DNA of 64,000 bases. Origin: Azospirillum oleiclasticum. Its GTDB lineage: Bacteria > Pseudomonadota > Alphaproteobacteria > Azospirillales > Azospirillaceae. The stretch spans positions 62,001-126,000 of the forward strand of contig NZ_JABFFR010000015.1 in the NCBI RefSeq assembly GCF_013423485.1. Direction: 5' to 3'. Of the stretch, positions 44,310-52,920 are shown in pieces. Each line of letters opens with the position of its first letter. The stretch's first letter is position 1. The notes beneath the pieces were generated by a model, which worked only from the letters and a program-made list of their open reading frames with translations, was not told the DNA's origin and did not search any database. The position numbers and the translations under genes are program-made.

Positions 44310-44329
44310 GACTGTGGGAATCCACAGTC
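44310..44329. terminator. Hairpin after the response regulator gene
   Basis: GACTGTGG and CCACAGTC form a perfect 8-bp stem with a 4-base loop, 12 bases after the stop codon. No T run follows. It may be a terminator or, as a dyad near the next promoter, a regulator site. Confidence 0.5.
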
Positions 44330-44367
44330 GTGGCTGTGGGCTCGCGCGCAAGATCGCGCGGGCATGA

Positions 44368-44396
44368 TTGTTTCACCAACTATCAGTACATAATAC
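44368..44396 (+). promoter_or_regulatory. Candidate promoter of the sugar-type ABC operon
   Basis: TTGTTT (44368-44373) and TAATAC (44391-44396) are 17 bases apart in a locally AT-rich stretch, about 100 bases before the binding-protein gene. Confidence 0.5.
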
Positions 44397-44502
44397 CATC
44401 TGGCTGTCCGGCGAACCGCCGTCGGCGCGCCGGTTCCGTGCGACGCCGCCACGGGCCGCCGCAAGAAGACGACACCGAGGAAACGCGACGAGGAGATCCG
44501 CC

Positions 44503-45630
44503 ATGTCGATACGCTGTTTCGCACGCGCCGCGCTCGCCGCGACGGCTCTTCTGGCCGCCGGTGCCGCGTTGGCGGCGCCGAAGGTGGTGGCCGGCCCGGG
44601 GGCCGACCCGCAATGCTTCAAGCCGTGGGAAGCCTCGACCACCCATCTGCAATGGCCGGCGAAGACCGGCCCCTACCGGGTGGCGCTGGTCAACGGCTTC
44701 GTCGGCAACACCTGGCGGATCCAGATGATCCAGACCGCCAAGGCCTATGTCGAGAAGCCCGACATCAAGCCGCTGATCAAGGACTTCAAGGTGGTGTCCA
44801 CGGGGACCGACGCGGCCGCGCAGCTCGGCGCCATCGAAGACTTCATCAACCAGGGCTTCGACGCGATCGTCACCATCGCCGTCAGCCCGACCGGCTTCGA
44901 CCGCGTCATCCGGGCCGCCAACCGCGCCAACGTGGTGCTGGTGCCCTTCGACAACGTCCTCGACACCAAGGAGGTCATGCAGGTCAACGAGGACCAGCTC
45001 GAGATGGGCCGCATGCACGGCCGCTGGCTGGTCGAGAATGTCGGCAAGTCGGGCGCGTTGCTGGAGGTCCGCGGCATCGCCGGGAACTCCGTGGACCGCG
45101 ACCGCCATATCGGCTTCCGCGAGGTCGTCGAGGCGCCGGGCACCTCCTTCAAGATCGTCGAGGTGGTCGGCAATTGGGACGACGGCGCCGCGCAGAAGGC
45201 GGTGGCCGACGCGCTTGCGGTGCACGGCAAGTTCGATGGCCTCTACGTCCAGGGCGGCACCACCGGCGCGGTCCGCGCCCTGATGGACGCCGGGCACCCG
45301 CTGGTTCCCGTGTCCGGCGAGGCGGAGAACGGCTTCCGCAAGCTGATCGCCGAACACAAGGACAAGGGCCTGAAGGGCCTGTCCGTCGGCCAGTCGCCCG
45401 GCATGGTCGCGGTGGCGATCAAGGCCGCGCTGTCCGCGCTTCAGGGCCATCCCATGCCGCAGCTCATCTCCATGCCGATCCCGTCCGAGAGCTACAAGAC
45501 GCTGGAGGCCGGCAAGAACTTCTGGCCGGAGCTGACCGACAACTTCTTCACCGCCAACGCCTTCCCGGCCTGCGGGGTGGACATCTCCGGCATCGAGATC
45601 ATGGCGCAGACCAAGGAGGACCGGAAGTAG
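44503..45630 (+). CDS. Sugar-type ABC transporter substrate-binding protein
   Basis: This 375-residue periplasmic binding protein belongs to the RbsB-like group (Peripla_BP_4). It has a signal peptide (residues 1-25, ending ALAAPK) and the domain start YRVALVNGFVGNTWRIQMIQ. CGAGGAGATCC precedes the ATG. The ligand is probably a sugar or polyol, but similar proteins bind other small molecules. It heads the importer operon; a hairpin after its stop may raise its expression over the downstream genes. Confidence 0.9.
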   Translation: MSIRCFARAALAATALLAAGAALAAPKVVAGPGADPQCFKPWEASTTHLQWPAKTGPYRVALVNGFVGNTWRIQMIQTAKAYVEKPDIKPLIKDFKVVSTGTDAAAQLGAIEDFINQGFDAIVTIAVSPTGFDRVIRAANRANVVLVPFDNVLDTKEVMQVNEDQLEMGRMHGRWLVENVGKSGALLEVRGIAGNSVDRDRHIGFREVVEAPGTSFKIVEVVGNWDDGAAQKAVADALAVHGKFDGLYVQGGTTGAVRALMDAGHPLVPVSGEAENGFRKLIAEHKDKGLKGLSVGQSPGMVAVAIKAALSALQGHPMPQLISMPIPSESYKTLEAGKNFWPELTDNFFTANAFPACGVDISGIEIMAQTKEDRK

Positions 45631-45653
45631 GGGGCGCGACGCGCCCTCCCTAC
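45627..45653 (+). other. Intercistronic hairpin after the binding-protein gene
   Basis: GTAGGG-GGCGCG and CGCGCC-CTCCCTAC can pair with a two-base bulge and a one-base loop. Such stem-loops after binding-protein genes often stabilise the upstream mRNA and lower expression of the ATPase and permeases. Confidence 0.5.
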
Positions 45654-45674
45654 GTCCGAGGCCGGGGGATTCCG

Positions 45675-47237
45675 ATGACCGACGCTACGGCACCGCTGCT
45701 CGAACTGCGCGACGTGTCGAAGAGCTACGGCGGGGTGCACGCGCTCCGCAACGTCGACTTCGCCGGGCGCGCCGGCTCGATCCACGCCGTTCTCGGTGAG
45801 AACGGGGCCGGCAAGAGCACGCTGATGAAGATCGTGTCCGGCGTCATCCGGCCGGACACCGGGGAGATGCGGCTGGACGGCCGACCGGTCGCCTTCGCCT
45901 CGCCGCGCGAGGCGGTGGCGGCCGGGGTGGTTTGCGTTTTCCAGGAACTCTCCCTGGTGCCCGACCTGTCCGTCGCCGACAACATTTGCATCACGGACCC
46001 GCCGCGCCGCTTCGGCCTGATCGACCGCCGCGCCCAGCGGCGGGTGGCGGCGGCGCTGCTGGACCGGGTCGGCTGCCCCGGTCTCGACCCCCGCACGCGG
46101 GTCAAGGATCTGCCGCTGGCGCAGCGCCAGCTCGTCGAGATCGCCAAGGCGCTGGGCCGCAACCCCCGCGTCCTGGTGGTCGACGAGGGGGCGTCCGCCC
46201 TGTCGGGGGCGGAGCTCGCCCGCGTCTTCGCCGTGCTGCGGGAGGTCCGCGACGGGGGCGCGCTGGTGATCTACATCTCCCACCGGATGAACGAGATCCG
46301 GGAGCTGGCGGACCGCTGCTCGGTGTTCCGCAACGGCCGCCACGTCGAGACGTTCGACGCCCACACGCGCGGCCATGACGACATCATCCGCATGATGATC
46401 GGCCGCGAGATGACGGGGGTGTTCCCCGCCAAGCCGGCGGCGCCGCGGGACTACCCCCCGGCCATCCGTGTCGACCATCTGTCCTGGGACGACCGCCTGC
46501 GCGACATCGGCTTCACCATCGGCAAGGGCGAGATCGTCGGGTTGGGCGGGCTGGACGGCCAGGGCCAGCGGGAACTGCTGCTGGCGCTGTTCGGCGTGCT
46601 GCGCGGTGTCGAGGGCACCGTCGCCATCGACGGGCGGCCGCGCCGCATCGACGGCCCGGCGGCGGCCAAGGCGCCCGACATCGCCATGGCGCTGATCCCG
46701 GAGGACCGCAAGACCGAGGGGCTGGTGCTCGCCATGTCGGTGGCCGACAACATCGCGCTGTCCTCGCTCGGCGGCCACGGTGGCGGGATCCTGATCGACC
46801 GCGCCCGCCTCGAAAGCGACGTCGAGTCCATGGTCCGGAGCCTTCAGATCAAAGTGGGAGACGTGAACCGCGCGGTCGCCACCCTGTCCGGCGGCAACCA
46901 GCAGAAGGTCGTGCTGGCCAAGTGGCTGATGACCAAGCCGCGCATCCTTCTGCTCAACGACCCGACCCGCGGCATCGACGTCGGCACCAAGCAGGAGATC
47001 TACGCCCTGCTGCGCCGGCTGGCCGACGAGGGCGTCGCCATCCTGCTGTTCTCCACCGACCTCGCCGAGCTGATCGGCTGCTGCGACCGCGTCCTCGTGC
47101 TGTACCGGGGCGGCATCGCGCGTGAACTCGCCGGAGACGACATCACCGAAATGAACATTCTCGGAAGCGCCTTCGATGTCGCCCTGACGGGCAGCCCGGG
47201 ACCGGCACGGGCCGCCGGGGCAGAGGTCCGGCCGTGA
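45675..47237 (+). CDS. Sugar-type ABC transporter ATP-binding protein (two-domain, RbsA/MglA-like)
   Basis: This 520-residue protein carries two ATPase domains. The first has Walker A GENGAGKST, and the second has the signature LSGGNQQKV and ILLLNDPTRGIDVGT. The second-domain Walker A is replaced by GLDGQGQRE, as is normal in this family. It drives the importer with the two permeases that follow. Its stop overlaps the next GTG start (47234-47237). Confidence 0.93.
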   Translation: MTDATAPLLELRDVSKSYGGVHALRNVDFAGRAGSIHAVLGENGAGKSTLMKIVSGVIRPDTGEMRLDGRPVAFASPREAVAAGVVCVFQELSLVPDLSVADNICITDPPRRFGLIDRRAQRRVAAALLDRVGCPGLDPRTRVKDLPLAQRQLVEIAKALGRNPRVLVVDEGASALSGAELARVFAVLREVRDGGALVIYISHRMNEIRELADRCSVFRNGRHVETFDAHTRGHDDIIRMMIGREMTGVFPAKPAAPRDYPPAIRVDHLSWDDRLRDIGFTIGKGEIVGLGGLDGQGQRELLLALFGVLRGVEGTVAIDGRPRRIDGPAAAKAPDIAMALIPEDRKTEGLVLAMSVADNIALSSLGGHGGGILIDRARLESDVESMVRSLQIKVGDVNRAVATLSGGNQQKVVLAKWLMTKPRILLLNDPTRGIDVGTKQEIYALLRRLADEGVAILLFSTDLAELIGCCDRVLVLYRGGIARELAGDDITEMNILGSAFDVALTGSPGPARAAGAEVRP

Positions 47238-48301
47238 CGCGGGGCCTGCGCGCCGCGCTGTCGCGGAATCTCGGCCTGCTGCTCGCCGTCGGGCTGTTCG
47301 CCGCACTCTACGGGCTCTATTCGGCGCAACACCCGCGCGGCGGCTCGGCGGCGCTTCTGGTGCAGAACAGCAACGAGTCGTTCGCCCTGATCCTCGCCGC
47401 CATGGCGCAGACCGTGCCGGTGCTCACCGGCGGACTCGACCTGTCGGTGGGGCCGCTGATGACGCTGGTCAACTGCCTCGCCTCGCGCGTCCTGTCGGGT
47501 GGGCCGGTGGAACTCGCGTTCGGCATCCTCGCGTGCCTCGCGGCGGGGACGCTGGGCGGGCTGGTCAACGGCTGTCTGGTCGTTTACGGCCGCATGCAGC
47601 CGATCATCGCCACGCTCGCGACCGGCGCCGTCTACATCGGGATCGCGCTGTTCCTGCGGCCCACCCCGGGCGGGGCGGTGAACGCCGACCTGTCCGCCAT
47701 GCTCACCTACGACCTCGCGGAGACGGCGGCGGTGCTGGGCGTCTTCGACGGCGGCCAGGCGGCGTGGTTCCAACCTTTCGCCCCCATTCCGGTGCCGCTG
47801 CTGCTCGTCCTCGCGGTCCTGCTGTTCGTGTGGGTCCCGTTCCGTGGCACCGAGATGGGGCGCGGCTGCTACGCCGTCGGCTCGTCGGAGGGATCGGCCT
47901 ATCTGTCCGGGATCGATGTCGACCGCTCGCGGCTCGCCGCCTACACGCTGGCCGGGCTGTTCGCCGCCATGGCCGGCCTCTATCTGGCTTTGCAGACCGG
48001 GACGGGGAACGCCGACGCGCCGCAGGCCGGGGCCTACACGCTGAACTCGATCGCTGCGGTGGTGATCGGTGGAACCTCGCTGTTCGGTGGGTCCGGCGGC
48101 GTGGTGGGATCGTTGTTCGGGGCCCTCGTCCTGCGCTCGATCTCCTTCAATTTCCGGGTGTTCGACGAGGCTTCCTGGCTCGGCGCGCTGGCCGATCCGC
48201 TGCTGCAGCCGCTGTTCGAGGGTATGGTGCTGCTGATCGCCGTGTCGCTGGGTGCTGCGCGCGCGCTCAGGATTCGCAACCGGTTGCAGCTTTTCGGCTG
48301 A
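47234..48301 (+). CDS. Sugar-type ABC transporter permease (first)
   Basis: This 355-residue membrane protein has about nine hydrophobic segments and the RbsC-type motif GLDLSVGPLMTL, together with AAVVIGGTSLFGG near the C-terminus. It begins with GTG at 47234, overlapping the ATPase stop. It forms one half of the channel. Confidence 0.9.
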   Translation: MTRGLRAALSRNLGLLLAVGLFAALYGLYSAQHPRGGSAALLVQNSNESFALILAAMAQTVPVLTGGLDLSVGPLMTLVNCLASRVLSGGPVELAFGILACLAAGTLGGLVNGCLVVYGRMQPIIATLATGAVYIGIALFLRPTPGGAVNADLSAMLTYDLAETAAVLGVFDGGQAAWFQPFAPIPVPLLLVLAVLLFVWVPFRGTEMGRGCYAVGSSEGSAYLSGIDVDRSRLAAYTLAGLFAAMAGLYLALQTGTGNADAPQAGAYTLNSIAAVVIGGTSLFGGSGGVVGSLFGALVLRSISFNFRVFDEASWLGALADPLLQPLFEGMVLLIAVSLGAARALRIRNRLQLFG

Positions 48302-48308
48302 GGATACG

Positions 48309-49259
48309 ATGCGCAACCCCTTGACGGCCCTCGACAAGCCGGCCCTCTTCGCCGCGGGGTCGATCCTCCTGATCCTGGCGGTGGGATCGCTCTACACCCT
48401 GTCGACCGGGGGCGGGCTCACCATGCTGTCCCCCGCCTACCTGTCCCAGCAACTCCAGATCGCGGCCTTCCTCGGCCTCATCGCCGGCGGGCTGATGATG
48501 GTGATCCTGCTCGGTCACATCGACCTGTCGATCCCCTGGACCCTCACCGCCGCGGCGATGATGGCGACCAGCGTCGGCGGTCCGGCGGCGGTGCCGGTGG
48601 CGCTGGCGGTCGGGCTGGCGGTGGGTGTCGTCAACGGGCTGGGCGTCGCCTGGCTGCGGGTGCCTTCGATGATCTTCACGCTGGGCGTCAACACGGTGCT
48701 CCAGGGCCTGATGGTCCTGCACACCGGCGGCCACGCCCCGCAGAGCCGCTCGACGGGCCTGATGGAGTTCCTCGCCACCGGCCATGTCCTCGGCCTGCCG
48801 ATGGCCGCCCTGGTCTGGGCCGCGGTGTCGGGCCTGCTGGTGGTCCTGCTGACGCGCACGGCGATGGGCCGTGCGGTGTACGCCATCGGCAACCGGGAGT
48901 CCGCGGCCTACCTCTCGGGCATCCCGACCAACCGGGTGATCGTCGGCTGCTTCGCCATCTGCGGCGCCTGCGCGGCGCTGGCCGGCTGTCTGCTCGCGGG
49001 ATACTCGACCAAGGCCTACCAGGGGATGGGCAACGCCTATCTGCTGCCCGGCATCGCCGCCGTGGTGATCGGCGGCACCCATGTGCTGGGCGGGCGAGGC
49101 ACCTACACGGGCACCGTGCTCGGGACCATCCTGATCGTCGTGCTCCAGAGCGTGCTGTCAGTCATGCAGATGCCCGACGCCGGCCGGCAGATCATCTACG
49201 GGCTGGTGATCATCGCCATGCTGTTCGCCTATGGCCGGGATACCGGGCGGGCTGGCTGA
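48309..49259 (+). CDS. Sugar-type ABC transporter permease (second)
   Basis: This 316-residue membrane protein is an RbsC-like partner with the motif LGHIDLSIPWTLTAA and AAVVIGGTHVLGGRG. Two different permeases with a single two-domain ATPase suggest a heterodimeric channel. It starts seven bases after the first permease. Confidence 0.9.
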   Translation: MRNPLTALDKPALFAAGSILLILAVGSLYTLSTGGGLTMLSPAYLSQQLQIAAFLGLIAGGLMMVILLGHIDLSIPWTLTAAAMMATSVGGPAAVPVALAVGLAVGVVNGLGVAWLRVPSMIFTLGVNTVLQGLMVLHTGGHAPQSRSTGLMEFLATGHVLGLPMAALVWAAVSGLLVVLLTRTAMGRAVYAIGNRESAAYLSGIPTNRVIVGCFAICGACAALAGCLLAGYSTKAYQGMGNAYLLPGIAAVVIGGTHVLGGRGTYTGTVLGTILIVVLQSVLSVMQMPDAGRQIIYGLVIIAMLFAYGRDTGRAG

Positions 49260-49313
49260 GCCGGCGCCCGTCACCCCATGCCGCCGTCAAACCGCGCAAG
49301 GAGCTTCCGGATC

Positions 49314-50267
49314 ATGGACGAGGTCTGCAACAGGCTGGCACCGGTGGCGCCGGCACCTCCACCCGCCGGGGTGGTGGTCGCCCACGACCGCCGGTTCGCG
49401 ACGCTGGTCCGCGAGACCGCCACGCTGCGCCGGATCATGGGCGGGCTCTTGTGGGCGGAGGGGCCGGCGTGGTTCGCCGACGGCGGCTTCCTGCTGTGCA
49501 GCGACATCCCGAACAACCGCATCCTGCGCTGGATCGACGGCGTCGGGGCAAGCCTGTACCGCGCGCCCTCGCACTACGCCAACGGCAACACCCGCGACCG
49601 CCAGGGTCGCCTCGTCACCTGCGAGCACGAATCGCGCAGCGTCACCCGGACCGAGCCGGATGGCCGCGTGACCGTGCTCGCCGCCGCCCATGAGGGCCGG
49701 CGGCTGAACTCGCCCAACGACGTGGTGGTGTCGGGCGACGGTGCGGTCTGGTTCACCGACCCCAGCTACGGGATCATGAGCGACTACGAGGGCAGCCGGG
49801 CGGAACCGGAATTGGCGGGCCGCTACGTCTTCCGCATCGACCCCGGCAGCGGCGCGCTGCGGGTGGTGGCCGACGACTTCCTGCAACCCAACGGCCTCGC
49901 CTTCTCCCCGGACGAGCGCACGCTGTACGTCGCCGACAGCGGCGCGTCGGACGATCCCGCCGCACCGCGCCACATCCGGGCCTTCGACGTGGCCGACGGG
50001 CGTTTGACCAACGGACGGGTGTTCGCACGGATCGAGGAGGGCGTGCCCGACGGCATCCGGGTCGATGGAGACGGAAATCTGTGGTCGAGCGCCGCCGACG
50101 GCGTCCATTGCTTCGCCCCGGACGGCACCCCGCTGGGCATGGTCCGCGTGCCGGAAACGGTGTCGAACCTGACCTTCGGCGGACCGCGGCGCAACGTGCT
50201 CTACATCACGGCCACCACGGGCGTCTACGCCATCGCCACCGGCATCCGGGGCGCCCAGGCACCGTGA
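49314..50267 (+). CDS. SMP-30/gluconolactonase-like protein
   Basis: This 317-residue beta-propeller protein has the family signatures WAEGPAWFADGGFLLCSDIPNNRILRW-like N-terminal sequence, RLNSPNDVVV and QPNGLAFSPDE. These supply the metal-binding Glu, Asn and Asp. It should hydrolyse a lactone, such as a sugar acid lactone formed from the imported compound. The ATG at 49314 follows AAGGAGC; an ATG at 49278 is less likely. As the only enzyme of the operon it gives the best clue to the ligand: an aldonate or lactone-yielding sugar. Confidence 0.9.
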   Translation: MDEVCNRLAPVAPAPPPAGVVVAHDRRFATLVRETATLRRIMGGLLWAEGPAWFADGGFLLCSDIPNNRILRWIDGVGASLYRAPSHYANGNTRDRQGRLVTCEHESRSVTRTEPDGRVTVLAAAHEGRRLNSPNDVVVSGDGAVWFTDPSYGIMSDYEGSRAEPELAGRYVFRIDPGSGALRVVADDFLQPNGLAFSPDERTLYVADSGASDDPAAPRHIRAFDVADGRLTNGRVFARIEEGVPDGIRVDGDGNLWSSAADGVHCFAPDGTPLGMVRVPETVSNLTFGGPRRNVLYITATTGVYAIATGIRGAQAP

Positions 50268-50312
50268 CGGCGGCGGTGCCGGCGGACAGCGCGGCCGCAC
50301 CACCGTGACGCC

Positions 50313-50341
50313 GAAGGCGCTCTTCAGGAAGCAGCGCCTTC
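50313..50341. terminator. Hairpin between convergent genes
   Basis: GAAGGCGCT (50313-50321) and AGCGCCTTC (50333-50341) form a perfect 9-bp stem. It lies between the lactonase gene (+) and the acetamidase gene (-), and probably ends both transcripts. There is no strong T tract. Confidence 0.55.
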
Positions 50342-50436
50342 AGCCTTCAGCTCGTCCAGCAGCTTCTGCCGGTCCAGCGCGTCGTCGGGAGAGGTCGGAT
50401 CATTGCCGGAGCATCAACTCTCCCGGATCGCCTAGC

Positions 50437-51408
50437 TTACTGCAGACCGCCGAGGTAGGTCTTGGGGAAGAGCATGTGCACGCCCTTGTTGATGTCGACG
50501 AGCTGCGTCACGTGCAGGTCGGCGACCAGGCTGCACATCATGTAGGCCTCGTTCCGGGTGAGACGGGAGCGCTCGCAGACCAGCCGCACCATCTCGCGCA
50601 CCGCCTGGCGGGCCGCCTCGTCGAGGTCGACATTGAGCCCGATCGACATCAGGTGGCTGGGCGTCTCGGCGAAGGGCTGGGTGATCCGCATGTCCTTGCG
50701 CACGGTCAGGCGGAAGGTGCCGTTGAGCGCCGTCTCCAGCGCGGTGATGCAGACTTCGCCGTGGCCCTGGCAGCCGTGCCCGTCGCCGGCGGAGAACAGC
50801 GCCCCCTCGTTGAAGACCGGCAGGTAGAGCGTGGTGCCCGGGCGCAGGTCCTTGTTGTCCATGTTGCCGCCGAAGGCGCGCGGCTCGGGCGAGCCGACCC
50901 GCCCCCATTCCTTGGGCGGGGCGACGCCGAGGATGCCGAAGAAGGGATCGAGCGGCACCGCGGTGCCCCAGGGCAGCACCCCCACCCGCCGCGCGCGGTC
51001 CACCATGATGTGGATGCGCTCGTAGTCCGTGAACTCCTCCGGCAGCGTGCCGAGCAGCGGCAGGATGGCGCAGAAGCCCCAGTCCTGGCGCAGTTCGACG
51101 TCCAGGATGTCGACCTGCAGGACGTCGCCGGGCATGGCGCCCTTCACGTGGATCGGGCCGGTGACCATGTGCGGCCCGACCGGACCGACCACCACCTTGG
51201 AACCGTCGCCCCCGGGGGTCAGCGTCTCGATGGCGGCGCGGTGGTCGGGGGTGACCAGCGACGCGTCGGGCGGCAGGTCCTCCGGGAAGCAGGCGGGCAG
51301 CGTGTGGATCTTCACCACCGCGCCGGACTCCACCGTCATCACCGGCGGCGTGTCGGCGTCGAAATAGCCCCAGAACACATTCTCGGGGGTGGCGAGCAAC
51401 TCATGCAT
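50437..51408 (-). CDS. fmdA: Acetamidase/formamidase
   Basis: This 323-residue enzyme of the FmdA/AmdA family hydrolyses formamide or acetamide to ammonia and the acid. Key family sequence is SAGDGHGCQGHGEVCITALE. It is the terminal gene of a minus-strand operon that starts with a Urt/Fmd-type ABC transporter. The arrangement is like the fmd locus of methylotrophs, where amides and urea are taken up under nitrogen limitation. Its length is somewhat short compared with formamidases of about 400 residues and fits acetamidase-like members. Confidence 0.88.
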   Translation of the reverse strand: MHELLATPENVFWGYFDADTPPVMTVESGAVVKIHTLPACFPEDLPPDASLVTPDHRAAIETLTPGGDGSKVVVGPVGPHMVTGPIHVKGAMPGDVLQVDILDVELRQDWGFCAILPLLGTLPEEFTDYERIHIMVDRARRVGVLPWGTAVPLDPFFGILGVAPPKEWGRVGSPEPRAFGGNMDNKDLRPGTTLYLPVFNEGALFSAGDGHGCQGHGEVCITALETALNGTFRLTVRKDMRITQPFAETPSHLMSIGLNVDLDEAARQAVREMVRLVCERSRLTRNEAYMMCSLVADLHVTQLVDINKGVHMLFPKTYLGGLQ

Positions 51409-51438
51409 GGATGAATCTCCGGGTCCACGGGTGTGGGG

Positions 51439-52155
51439 TCAGACGGAAACGAAGGATTTGATGCGGTCGTGGTCCATCTCGGCCGAGGCGCCGCTCTCGA
51501 TCACGGCGCCGCGGGACAGCACGACGTAGCGATCGGAAATGCTGCGGGCGAAGTCGAGGTACTGCTCGACCAGCAGGATGGCGATGCGCTGCTTGAGCGA
51601 GGCGATCACCTCCTCGATGCGTTGGACGATGGACGGCTGGATGCCCTCCGTCGGCTCGTCGAGGATGAGCAGCGACGGCCGCGTGGCCAGCGCCCGGGCG
51701 ATGCTGAGCTGCTGCTGCTGCCCGCCCGAGAGGTCGCCGCCGCGGCGGTTGCGCATCTCCCCCAGCACGGGGAACAGCGCCACCACCTCCTCGAAGGCGG
51801 CATCGACGTCGGACCGGGCCGCCCCGGTGGCGCGCGCCGCGATCTCGACGTTCTGGCGGACGGTCAGGTTGGTGAAGATCTCCCGCCCCTGTGGCACATA
51901 ACCGAGGCCGGTGCGGATGCGCCGGTGAGGCGGCAGCCCGGCGAGCTCAACCATGCCGTAGCGGATGCTGCCGGAGCTGGCCGGCAGCAGTCCCATCAGG
52001 CAGCGCAGCAGCGTCGTCTTGCCCGCACCGTTGCGGCCCAGCACCGCCAGGCACTGGCGCTCCGCCATGGCGAAGGAGACGTTGCGCAGGATGTGGCTGC
52101 TGCCGTAGTGCTGGTTGAGGGCGTCGACGGTCAGGGTCATGGCGGTCAGGGTCAT
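51439..52155 (-). CDS. urtE: Urea/short-chain amide ABC transporter ATP-binding protein (UrtE)
   Basis: This 238-residue ATPase has Walker A GRNGAGKTT, the UrtE-like FTNLTVRQNVEIAAR-type region, LSGGQQQQLSIARAL and Walker B LLILDEPTEGIQPSI. The UrtE group is marked by EPTEGIQPS. Two starts are possible: 52155 (after GGAGGGACC) and 52140. The first 15 bases are a repeat of the next (ATGACCCTGACC twice), so the N-terminus carries a small duplication. Confidence 0.9.
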   Translation of the reverse strand: MTLTAMTLTVDALNQHYGSSHILRNVSFAMAERQCLAVLGRNGAGKTTLLRCLMGLLPASSGSIRYGMVELAGLPPHRRIRTGLGYVPQGREIFTNLTVRQNVEIAARATGAARSDVDAAFEEVVALFPVLGEMRNRRGGDLSGGQQQQLSIARALATRPSLLILDEPTEGIQPSIVQRIEEVIASLKQRIAILLVEQYLDFARSISDRYVVLSRGAVIESGASAEMDHDRIKSFVSV

Positions 52156-52170
52156 GGCGGTCCCTCCTTC

Positions 52171-52920
52171 TCAGCGGCCGAGGTAGACGTCGCGGACGCG
52201 GGCGTCCGCCTGGACGCGCGCCATCGAACCCTCGACCAGCGTGCGCCCCTCGTGCAGCACGGTGACCACGTCGGCGATGCGCTCGACGAAGGACATGTCG
52301 TGCTCGATGACGACGATGGCGCGGTCGGGCGCGCGCAGCGACAGCACCAGCTCGGCGGTGCGGTCGGTCTCGCTGTCGCTCATGCCGGCGACCGGTTCGT
52401 CGAGCAGCAGCACCCGCGGCTCCTGGAGCAGCAGCATGCCGATCTCCAGCCACTGCTTCTCGCCGTGGGAGAGCACGCCGGCCCGCCGGGCGCCCATGCC
52501 GGCCATGCCGATGCGCTCCAGCATGGCCTCGGCGCGCGCCTCCTCCGCCGCGCCCAGGCGGTGGCCCATCTCGGCGAAGATCGAGCGGCCGGGCGCGCGG
52601 AGTGCCAGGCGCAGGTTGTCGCGCACGCTGAGCGCCTCGAAGACGCTGGGCTTCTGGAACTTGCGGCCGACGCCGGCGAGCGCGATCTGCGGCTCCGACA
52701 TGGCGAGCAGGTCGAGCCCGCCGTCGAGCAGCACGGTGCCGGTGTCGGGCCGCGTCTTGCCGGTGACGATGTCGAGCAGCGTCGTCTTGCCGGCCCCGTT
52801 GGGGCCGATGATGGCGCGGATTTCGCCGCGGTTGACCAGCAGCGACAGGTTGTCGATGGCGCGCAGCGAGCCGAAGCGGACCGACAGCCCGTCGACGTAG
52901 AGGGCGGGACCGTCCGTCAT
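52171..52920 (-). CDS. urtD: Urea/short-chain amide ABC transporter ATP-binding protein (UrtD)
   Basis: This 249-residue ATPase has Walker A GPNGAGKTT, the UrtD-specific GVGRKFQKPSVFEALSV, a signature region LSHGEKQWLEIGMLL and Walker B VLLLDEPVAGM. Its ATG overlaps the urtC stop (ATGA at 52920-52917). It is the second ATPase of the transporter. Confidence 0.93.
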   Translation of the reverse strand: MTDGPALYVDGLSVRFGSLRAIDNLSLLVNRGEIRAIIGPNGAGKTTLLDIVTGKTRPDTGTVLLDGGLDLLAMSEPQIALAGVGRKFQKPSVFEALSVRDNLRLALRAPGRSIFAEMGHRLGAAEEARAEAMLERIGMAGMGARRAGVLSHGEKQWLEIGMLLLQEPRVLLLDEPVAGMSDSETDRTAELVLSLRAPDRAIVVIEHDMSFVERIADVVTVLHEGRTLVEGSMARVQADARVRDVYLGR

